Source of the DNA: an uncultured Oscillospiraceae bacterium
Lineage (GTDB): Bacteria; Bacillota; Clostridia; Oscillospirales; Oscillospiraceae
Length of the DNA: 25,217 bases
Reading direction: 5' to 3'
NCBI GenBank assembly: GCA_948766235.1
Contig: CAQCFX010000025.1
Span: 1 to 25,217, forward strand
Part shown: piece by piece, positions 19,825-25,217 of the stretch
How the letters are laid out: the number at the start of each line of letters is the position of its first letter
How positions within the stretch are numbered: position 1 is the first letter of the stretch
Made by a program: the position numbers and the translations under genes
The notes under the pieces: generated by a model
Seen by the model: only the letters and a program-made list of their open reading frames with translations
Database searches by the model: none
What the model was told of the DNA's origin: nothing

Positions 19825-22009
19825 GTCCAGCGAAGCCTATGAACAGGCGGTGACGGCGGACGCCCGGCGGGTGTACGTCAAGGCCGTGGTGGACATCATC
19901 GACCCGGATATGACCCGCGGGACTATCACCAGCAGCGGGCAGGACGCGGACGTCTCCCGCCTGCCCCAGATTTGGAACCATGAGTTCTCTCACACGGCCA
20001 ACTACGCCGCGCTGGAACCCAACCGCTGGATTTTGGACGGCTACACGGAGCTTCTGCCGGAGGAGCAGCCGGAGTGGGAGGCGGGGCTGGTGGGCGCGCC
20101 GCTGTCCGGGGGTGACGGGAAATTCCCCGCCCCTCAGTTTGCCCAGATCACCTTCGCCAACACGCATATTTTACAGGCCTGCTCCATCGCCTTTTCAGAC
20201 GATGCGGAGGACGGGGTGGGGGAGGAGTTCACCGTGGAGATATCCTCCCAGGGGGTGACATACTTCACCCGGGAGGTGAAGGGGAACACCCAGGCGCTGG
20301 TGAACCTGATGGGCTTTCGGGTGTACTACCCGGACACGCTGCGGGTGACGGTGACCAAGTGGTCCCTGCCGGGGCGGCGGATGCGGATTCTGGAGCTGGT
20401 CCCCGGCATCTACGAGACCTGGATGGGCGATGAGATGGAGCGGCTCCAGGTGAAGATGCAGGGGGATGTGTCCTGCCTCACCCTGCCCTACGGCACCGCC
20501 TCCATCCGCATGGACAACCAGGACCGGCGGTTTGAGCCGCGCAACAAGGACGGCGTGTTCCTCATGATCGAGGAGCGGCAGGGGATTGAGCTGTACATGG
20601 GCGTGGGGCTGCCCAACGGAAAGATTGAGTGGAAAATGCTGGGGGTGTTTTACCAGCACGGGGACGGCTGGAAGACCGGCGACAACGACGTGACCATGAA
20701 GTGGGACCTGGTGGACATTGTGGGCCTGCTGGCCCAGCGGCGGTATATCCCCAAGGGCTCGACGCCAAAAACGCTGGGCGGGTGGATTGCGGCGCTGGCG
20801 GGGCAGTTGGGCCGGAACTTCGCCAAGCGCTACAAGGTGGACCCGGACTACGCGGACAAGCCTGTCACGCCGCCCGGCAGCGTCAGCGGCCTGAACTGCG
20901 GCGATATCCTGCGCTATGTGTGCATGGCCACCCAGACCTGGCCCCGGGCGGACGCCTCCACGGGCTATTTGACGGCGGAGCCGCTGTGGAACCAGGGGAA
21001 CAAAATTACCCTGGACAACATGGAGGTTTACCCGGTGATGACGGCAAACCCCGGTGTGTCCAGCGTCACCATCAACGACTATACCGCGCTGGTGACGGAC
21101 TCCACGTCCAGCGACACAGTTTCGGTGACCAATCCGTTTATCTCCACCATGGAGCAGCGCACGGCGGCGGCCCGCGCCATTCTCAGCACAAAGGGCGGGG
21201 ACCGCTTCGAGCTGACCGGGCGGGGGGACCCGTCCAGCGAAATCGGGGACGTGGACACCATCTGGCTGGACAACGGCAGCGCCGCCACCGCCCGGCGAAT
21301 CATGCAGGAGCTGTCCTTTTCCGGCGGCGTGCTGAAAAGCTGCAAAAGTGTGCTTATCCGGGGCGACGGCATCTTCCAGTACGCCAAGCGGGTGCAGTTT
21401 TTGTACAACGGAACGTTTACGGTGCCGGAGGGCGTGTGGCGGCTGCGGATAATCCTGGTGGGCGCGGGGGCGGACGGAAACAAGGGAGACGATGGAATCT
21501 ATTTTTGCACTACGTCGTGGATGGGGCAGCTGGTTTTCCCTCCGCCTGCCGGCGCAGAAGACCTTGGGCCCGGAAATAACGGAGGCGGCGGAAAGATATT
21601 TGAGACCATCATCGACGTAAACCCCGGCCAAGTATTCGACGTTACGGTGGGTGTCCCGAGGTCGATGCACCTTCACAGCACCTTCGGCCCCTTCTCCAGC
21701 GCCAACGGGAAAAACTATCCCAATGGTTTTACCGACGTGGCCAGCGGGGAGAGTTTTGGGCGGGCTGGGGTTGGCGGGGCAAAGCCAGGCTCGGGAGACG
21801 GCGGCATTGGCGGCGAGCAGGGAGAATGGGGCCGCACCTACGCCACGCGGGATTTCATTGAGGACCCGCCCGGGTCCGGCACCGGCTATTGGTCCAACCT
21901 CTATATAAAAACAGAAACGCACCCCACAAAGGGCAAGGAAGGAACCCCCGGAGCGTCCGGCAGCGTCATCATCTATTACGAGGAACCGCCGGAGGAGGTG
22001 GAGGAGTGA
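19817..22009 (+). CDS. Large baseplate / tail-associated protein with Gly-rich adhesin-like end
   Basis: A 730-residue tail protein starting at GTG 19817, 6 bases after GGGAGGTGA. Residues about 1-525 look like the baseplate hub or tail-associated proteins of Firmicutes siphophages: an N-terminal beta domain (VYVKAVVDIIDPD..., IWNHEFSHTANYAALEPNRW), then repeated beta segments and a region with MKWDLVDIVGLLAQRRY. From about residue 527 the sequence changes to GTFTVPEGVWRLRIILVGAG and a Gly-rich stretch up to about 720, as in Gly-rich domains of receptor-binding tips and T-even gp38-type adhesins. Receptor contact by this end is inference. The stop overlaps the next GTG start. Confidence 0.82.
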   Translation: MIKSSEAYEQAVTADARRVYVKAVVDIIDPDMTRGTITSSGQDADVSRLPQIWNHEFSHTANYAALEPNRWILDGYTELLPEEQPEWEAGLVGAPLSGGDGKFPAPQFAQITFANTHILQACSIAFSDDAEDGVGEEFTVEISSQGVTYFTREVKGNTQALVNLMGFRVYYPDTLRVTVTKWSLPGRRMRILELVPGIYETWMGDEMERLQVKMQGDVSCLTLPYGTASIRMDNQDRRFEPRNKDGVFLMIEERQGIELYMGVGLPNGKIEWKMLGVFYQHGDGWKTGDNDVTMKWDLVDIVGLLAQRRYIPKGSTPKTLGGWIAALAGQLGRNFAKRYKVDPDYADKPVTPPGSVSGLNCGDILRYVCMATQTWPRADASTGYLTAEPLWNQGNKITLDNMEVYPVMTANPGVSSVTINDYTALVTDSTSSDTVSVTNPFISTMEQRTAAARAILSTKGGDRFELTGRGDPSSEIGDVDTIWLDNGSAATARRIMQELSFSGGVLKSCKSVLIRGDGIFQYAKRVQFLYNGTFTVPEGVWRLRIILVGAGADGNKGDDGIYFCTTSWMGQLVFPPPAGAEDLGPGNNGGGGKIFETIIDVNPGQVFDVTVGVPRSMHLHSTFGPFSSANGKNYPNGFTDVASGESFGRAGVGGAKPGSGDGGIGGEQGEWGRTYATRDFIEDPPGSGTGYWSNLYIKTETHPTKGKEGTPGASGSVIIYYEEPPEEVEE

Positions 22010-22884
22010 ACATCCTGGACACGTTGATTACCGGCCGGGAGCAGAAGGACGTCGACCGGGCCAGGGCCCTGGCTGCCCGCGGCTATGACAATCTGTCCGC
22101 GGCGGAGCGGGAGGAGTGGAACCGGGGCTTAAGGGGCGCGTACAGCGCCATGGACCTGAACCGGGTGGTGGGTGCACTGGAATATCTGACGCAGCGCATG
22201 GCGGACGCCGGAACGGCAGCGGACTACGCGCCGGTGCTCATCCCCCACAAAACGCCGGAGGCCTTTGACGTCAGCGGAAACGTCACCCGGTGGCGCGAGT
22301 GGAGCGATAAAACCTGGATCGACTATGACAAGCCCCGCCTGCCCCAGTGGAGCGCCCACCTGGACAATATTGTCAAGCTATGGAAACAGACCCAGACCAT
22401 TTCCGCCGTGGTTGCGCCGGTGTGGGACCCGGACGAAAAGGGATATCTCTACATCACCAAAACCATGGACGCAAGCCAGCCCTGTCAAATCACCCAGTCC
22501 AACGGCCTGCTGCAGCTGACGGTGGAGGCGCTGTGTGACCCGGACCGGGTTCTGCCGGAGGACGGCGTGTGGACGGCGGAGCGGACGGAAAGCGGGTGGC
22601 TGGCGACGTACCGTTACCCCGGCGGGCCGTATCAGGACATTCAGGACGCCCTGTCTGCGCTGACGCTGCGGTGCGCGGTGCAGGACGGCGTGGTGGACGC
22701 GGTGCTTGTGTTCCGGGCCGCGCTGCGCTATGCGCCGGAGCAGGAGCTGGGCCGGTGCGCGGTGCGGTGGTCCTCCATCCTCTATTGGCGGGAGCTGGAG
22801 GCGGCGTGGCCGTCCTGGGGGAGCGTCAAGAGCGCGGGGCTGAGCTGGGGACAGGCGGCGAGAGGGGGCGGCATTGATGATTGA
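22006..22884 (+). CDS. Tail/baseplate protein, unknown family
   Basis: A 292-residue protein starting at GTG 22006 (GTGA overlap) after GGAGGTGGAGGA. The N-terminus is helical (LITGREQKDVDRARALAARGYDNLSAAEREEWNRGLRGAYSAMDLNRV), typical of proteins that anchor other tip proteins. The rest is beta-rich with several Trp residues, ending in SYWGQ-like repeats: WSSILYWRELEAAWPSWGSVKSAGLSWGQAA. No enzyme motif is seen. Its position between the large baseplate protein and the collar proteins indicates a baseplate or fibre-anchoring role. It overlaps the next gene. Confidence 0.75.
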   Translation: MNILDTLITGREQKDVDRARALAARGYDNLSAAEREEWNRGLRGAYSAMDLNRVVGALEYLTQRMADAGTAADYAPVLIPHKTPEAFDVSGNVTRWREWSDKTWIDYDKPRLPQWSAHLDNIVKLWKQTQTISAVVAPVWDPDEKGYLYITKTMDASQPCQITQSNGLLQLTVEALCDPDRVLPEDGVWTAERTESGWLATYRYPGGPYQDIQDALSALTLRCAVQDGVVDAVLVFRAALRYAPEQELGRCAVRWSSILYWRELEAAWPSWGSVKSAGLSWGQAARGGGIDD

Positions 22885-23464
22885 CCCATCCTATTTTGTG
22901 GCCATGCTGCCGGAGGCGGCGGACGCGCTGGATTTCAAGCGGGCCAATGCCATTGAGGACAACGTGTCCCATCTAATCCAGTCCTGGCCAGTGTTCGAGA
23001 CGGAGCAGGTGCGGGAATTCATCGGCTCGCTGGACTACCTTCAGACGGATGAATCCGCCTCCCCGGCCCAGGGCGTGACGGTGAGCTTTCTGCGCGTCCT
23101 GCCCCGGCTGCTGGTGTGTCTCACCGGGGAGGGCCTGGAACACATCACATGGAGCGGGGCGGGCTGGACGGCGGAGGAGACGGCGGACGGCCTGACGCTG
23201 AGCTATGCGCTGGGCAAGCCCGTGGAGGACATTGCCACGGCGGCGCTGTCCCTGCTGGTCTTTCGGTCCGATGGCCACGCGAACCTCGCCTTCACCTTTG
23301 CGGCGGAGCGGCCGGACGGCTCGCTGCGCCTGCCGGGGCAGCACGTCACCCATATGCTGTTCCGCACAGCGGGCACTTGGGGGCTGCTGCGGGCGAGGGC
23401 CAAGGTGTGGAGCGGTGCGCGGGCCATGACCTGGGGCGGCGCAAAGGAATTGAGAAAGGAGTAG
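22877..23464 (+). CDS. Tail/baseplate protein with Trp-Gly end repeats
   Basis: A 195-residue protein from ATG 22877, overlapping the preceding stop. The first 60 residues are helical (AADALDFKRANAIEDNVSHL, FETEQVREFIGSLDYLQ) and the remainder is beta-rich. It ends LLRARAKVWSGARAMTWGGA, recalling the end of the preceding protein (SVKSAGLSWGQAA), which suggests a shared terminal module. I do not recognise the family. It is followed after 3 bases by the first collar protein gene. Confidence 0.72.
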   Translation: MIDPSYFVAMLPEAADALDFKRANAIEDNVSHLIQSWPVFETEQVREFIGSLDYLQTDESASPAQGVTVSFLRVLPRLLVCLTGEGLEHITWSGAGWTAEETADGLTLSYALGKPVEDIATAALSLLVFRSDGHANLAFTFAAERPDGSLRLPGQHVTHMLFRTAGTWGLLRARAKVWSGARAMTWGGAKELRKE

Positions 23465-23467
23465 CCC

Positions 23468-23947
23468 ATGAAACACACAGATTTTTTAAACCTGAATCTG
23501 CCGGAGGACACCGACCCGGTAGAGGTAAACGACCTGTCGGAAAATTTTGAAGCGATTGACACGTCCCTCAGCGCCGGAGGAGGAATCCCGGCAGGCGGCA
23601 TTATCATTTGGTCCGGCGCTGCGGACGCGGTGCCGGCCGGATGGGTGGTATGCGACGGCACAAACAACACGCCCGACCTGCGGGACCGCTTCGTGCTGGG
23701 CGGCGGCGGGAGCAGGGCGGTTGGGAGCACAGGCGGGGCGGAGACCCATAAACTGACCACCAGCGAGATGCCGAGCCATAAGCATACCGTTGGTGCTCAA
23801 GGTTCCAACACCGGCGGTTATGAGGGTATCTATGGCGGTAAAACAAGTACAACCGTTACCATAAGTTCCGGAAGCGCCGGCGGCAGCGCCGCCCACAGCA
23901 TCATGCCGCCCTATTATGTGCTGTGCTATATCATGAAAATTGCGTAG
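23468..23947 (+). CDS. Tail collar-domain fibre tip protein, copy 1
   Basis: A 159-residue protein with a short anchoring N-terminus (FLNLNLPEDTDPVEVNDLSENFEAID), a Gly-rich hinge (SAGGGIPAGG), the phage tail collar domain (IIIWSGAADAVPAGWVVCDG, NNTPDLRDRFVLGGG) and a tip region. The tip region carries ETHKLTTSEMPSHKHTVG and ends AAHSIMPPYYVLCYIMKI. Collar domains trimerise at fibre tips, and the His-rich MPSHKHT repeats resemble metal-binding tip motifs of T4 gp12. Receptor binding is likely. It starts after an AAAGGAG site. A clear paralogue lies at 24616-25089. Confidence 0.88.
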   Translation: MKHTDFLNLNLPEDTDPVEVNDLSENFEAIDTSLSAGGGIPAGGIIIWSGAADAVPAGWVVCDGTNNTPDLRDRFVLGGGGSRAVGSTGGAETHKLTTSEMPSHKHTVGAQGSNTGGYEGIYGGKTSTTVTISSGSAGGSAAHSIMPPYYVLCYIMKIA

Positions 23948-23962
23948 AAGGAGGACAAGGCC

Positions 23963-24433
23963 ATGAGCAAAAGCAAGTTGACCATTGACGGTGTACCCTG
24001 CGCCGCAGTGGTGCGGAGTAATGCCAACGGGGTGTACCTGGCGGTCTTTGACCGGGACCAGGCAAGCATGGAGGACATCGAGGGTGTCAACTGGGCCGGG
24101 CCGGAGCTGTCCGGGCCGTGCGTGCTGCCCAGCGGGTACGGGTTTGAGCTGACGGGGGTGAGCTACTCCCCGTCCAGCCGCCGTTACACGGCTGCGCTTC
24201 AGGTGGCGCGGCAGTACCTGGGGGATGTGACGGGTTATCAGGCGCGGGTGGCGGAGCTGGAGGCGGAAAACGCGGGAAAGCAGAACGCCATCCGCGAGCT
24301 GGAAAACCGTCTGGCGGAGGCGGACGACATGGTGATTGTGCTGTATGAGCAGATTGCGGCGTCCGCGGCCCCCGCGCCCCCGGACCAGGAGGAGGGAAGC
24401 GCAGAAAACAGCGGAGAGGAGGAACAGGGATGA
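23963..24433 (+). CDS. Phage tail-region protein with C-terminal coiled coil
   Basis: A 156-residue protein. Residues about 1-90 are beta-rich (KLTIDGVPCAAVVRSNANGVYLAVFDRDQ, GPCVLPSGYGFELTGVSYSPSSRRYTAALQVARQYLG). Residues about 95-130 are a leucine-spaced coiled coil (ARVAELEAENAGKQNAIREL, NRLAEADDMVIVLYEQI), followed by an acidic low-complexity tail. No family is recognised. Its position just before an XkdX-like gene between the two collar paralogues is a common arrangement in Firmicutes siphophages. The start follows AAGGAGGACAAGGCC. The stop overlaps the next ATG. Confidence 0.75.
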   Translation: MSKSKLTIDGVPCAAVVRSNANGVYLAVFDRDQASMEDIEGVNWAGPELSGPCVLPSGYGFELTGVSYSPSSRRYTAALQVARQYLGDVTGYQARVAELEAENAGKQNAIRELENRLAEADDMVIVLYEQIAASAAPAPPDQEEGSAENSGEEEQG

Positions 24434-24603
24434 ACGCGGTGGCGGTAAGCTATTGGCGCAGCATCAAGCGGGGCATTCGGACGTATTTCAATACGCCGGA
24501 CGCACTGCGCGGGGATGTGAAGGAGCTGGCCCGGATGGACGTGGCCAACGGCGTGGTGAGCGTACAGGAGTATAAGCGGCTCATCGGCGAAGATTACCAG
24601 TGA
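24430..24603 (+). CDS. XkdX-like small tail protein
   Basis: A 57-residue protein. The second half, MDVANGVVSVQEYKRLIGED followed by YQ, matches the end of the XkdX family (short proteins found in PBSX-type and siphophage tail-tip clusters just before lysis genes, commonly ending I-T-x-E-E-Y-K-x-I-T-G-E-x-Y). The N-terminus SYWRSIKRGIRTYF is a basic amphipathic helix. Function is unknown. The ATG overlaps the preceding stop (ATGA). Confidence 0.78.
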   Translation: MNAVAVSYWRSIKRGIRTYFNTPDALRGDVKELARMDVANGVVSVQEYKRLIGEDYQ

Positions 24604-24615
24604 GGAGGTGCAAAC

Positions 24616-25089
24616 ATGAAGCAAACAGAATTTCTGGGGCTGAATCTCCCCGAGGAGACCGACCCGGTGGACATCGGCATTCTGTCCGAGAACTTTTCCA
24701 CGGTAGACATACAAATGTCTGCGGGGGGGGGTATACCCCCTGGCTGCATCTTGATTTGGTCCGGCGCTGAGGCGGACATTCCGCCTGGGTACGCCCTGTG
24801 CGACGGGACAAACAACACGCCCGACCTGAGAGACCGCTTTGTCCTGGGGGCGGGCTTGAGCTACGCGGTGGACGCGACCGGCGGCGAGGCAACACACAAA
24901 CTGACCGTGAGCGAGATGCCAAGCCACAGCCATAGCCTTACGGTTGGCGGTGCGGGCGCAACTCCATATAGCAATGCCGCTGGGGCAAAAGGTGGGGGAA
25001 CCACTGTTTCGAGCAATAGTTCCGGCGGTGGAGCCGCCCACAACAATATGCCGCCGTACTACGCACTGTGTTACATCATCAAGCTGTAA
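24616..25089 (+). CDS. Tail collar-domain fibre tip protein, copy 2, with G9 tract
   Basis: A 157-residue paralogue of the protein at 23468-23947. It shares the FLxLNLPExTDPV start, SENF, SAGGGIP hinge, the NNTPDLRDRFVLG segment, HKLTxSEMPSHxH and the MPPYYxLCYIxK end, but differs in the loop before the C-terminus (GGAGATPYSNAAGAKGGG). The hinge codons contain nine G in a row (24723-24731) followed by TATACCCCC, a slip-prone site absent from copy 1. An AGGAGGTGCAAAC site precedes ATG. Tip or receptor-binding function is likely, as for copy 1. Confidence 0.88.
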   Translation: MKQTEFLGLNLPEETDPVDIGILSENFSTVDIQMSAGGGIPPGCILIWSGAEADIPPGYALCDGTNNTPDLRDRFVLGAGLSYAVDATGGEATHKLTVSEMPSHSHSLTVGGAGATPYSNAAGAKGGGTTVSSNSSGGGAAHNNMPPYYALCYIIKL

Positions 25090-25092
25090 GAA

Positions 25093-25111
25093 TGTGCCCG
25101 AATCGGGCACA
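25093..25111. repeat. Palindromic repeat TGTGCCCGAATCGGGCACA, intergenic copy
   Basis: Nine-base arms around a central A, just after the stop of collar copy 2. The same core occurs at 12720-12744 with 12-base arms, inside the connector gene, and at 2534-2550 with one mismatch, at the end of another gene. No T run follows, so it is not a normal terminator. Confidence 0.6.
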
Positions 25112-25150
25112 AGAGAGCGGCAGATTTTACAAAATCGAGGAGGATGTACA

Positions 25151-25217
25151 ATGGACAAAACAATCAACAGCATCAAAGCGGCGGCGGCCGCGGCAGTGGG
25201 CCTGCTCACCGGCCTGT
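25151..25217 (+). CDS. Probable phage holin, 5' part only
   Basis: The first 22 codons of a gene cut by the window end, starting at ATG after GAGGAGGATGTACA. MDKTINSIKAAAAAAVGLLTG has the short polar start and Ala/Leu/Gly-rich first membrane helix of holins of the toxin-secretion/phage-lysis family. Position after the tail-tip genes is where the lysis cassette is expected. Only the N-terminus is visible, so the call is tentative. Confidence 0.6.
   Translation, partial: MDKTINSIKAAAAAAVGLLTGL

Larger units (their letters stand above)
1..25217. mobile_element. Prophage / tailed-phage genome segment (HK97-type siphovirus)
   Basis: Gene content and order are phage throughout: early accessory genes, HNH endonuclease, small and large terminase, portal, protease, capsid, connectors, major tail protein, frameshifted tail chaperones, tape measure, baseplate, collar-domain fibres and the start of a probable holin. 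Both ends lie inside the element, so no attachment site, integrase or host junction can be seen. The long tape measure with no sheath gene indicates a non-contractile tail. The broken frame in the large terminase leaves open whether the element is still functional. Confidence 0.93.

Noticed and set aside
20195..21922. 575-residue open frame on the minus strand
   Set aside because: It is a shadow of the baseplate gene, rich in His, Val and Gly as expected from reversed GC-rich codons.
2534..25111. Palindromic repeats as a CRISPR array
   Set aside because: There are only three copies, 10 kb or more apart, with no regular spacers or cas genes.
1..25217. Integrase, attachment sites, tRNA genes, insertion sequences or a reverse-transcriptase diversity element
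   Set aside because: I looked for these and found no supporting sequence. The window is internal to the phage.

Overview
The whole window looks like part of one tailed-phage (siphovirus) genome, most likely an integrated or cryptic prophage of a GC-rich gut Clostridia of the Oscillospiraceae type (Flavonifractor, Lawsonibacter or Oscillibacter relatives). The reasons are high GC, very strong AGGAGGTGAT-type ribosome sites, frequent ATGA/GTGA start-stop overlaps, small Firmicutes-phage signature proteins (Lar, ASCH-like, Cys-rich KTR) and a complete HK97-type head gene order. No bacterial housekeeping gene, tRNA, integrase or attachment site is visible. The host assignment is inference.

Layout. 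(1) 6-3379: end of the early region, six small accessory genes followed by a Rep-like protein with an HUH motif. (2) 3444-4945: a KTR protein with a terminator, strong hairpins, an HNH endonuclease, a repeat-bearing non-coding gap that could hold the cos site, and the small terminase subunit. (3) 4999-6735: a regulatory island between the two terminase genes. It holds an apparently undescribed type I toxin-antitoxin candidate (31-residue membrane peptide, convergent antisense promoter, hairpin over the toxin ribosome site, long-range 5'/3' pairing), a ribbon-helix-helix repressor whose promoter sits inside a perfect 13-bp inverted repeat, a structured leader, a small unknown gene and a BRO antirepressor with a terminator. 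(4) 6775-15233: the large terminase, which is broken or frameshifted near its N-terminus, a structured non-coding segment, a small membrane protein, portal, protease, capsid, SH3 protein, connector, head closure, two neck/tail-completion genes, major tail protein and the tail chaperone pair with an A9 slippery site. (5) 15267-15898: a hicA-hicB module on the opposite strand, with its own promoter and operator. (6) 15951-25217: tape measure, probable distal tail protein, a large baseplate protein with a Gly-rich adhesin-like end, three further tail genes, an XkdX-like gene, two paralogous collar-domain tip proteins (one with a G9 tract) and the start of a probable holin.

How it fits together. 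HNH and terminase genes package DNA into the HK97-fold head made by the portal, protease and capsid. The connector genes join it to a long non-contractile tail whose length is set by the tape measure. The island and hicAB are cargo-like modules with private promoters in the late operon. They probably serve prophage maintenance, repression switching or competition with other phages. The main points to check are the type I toxin-antitoxin candidate, the terL frame break, the RNA structure at 8598-8709 and the ribosome-site switch ahead of the antirepressor.
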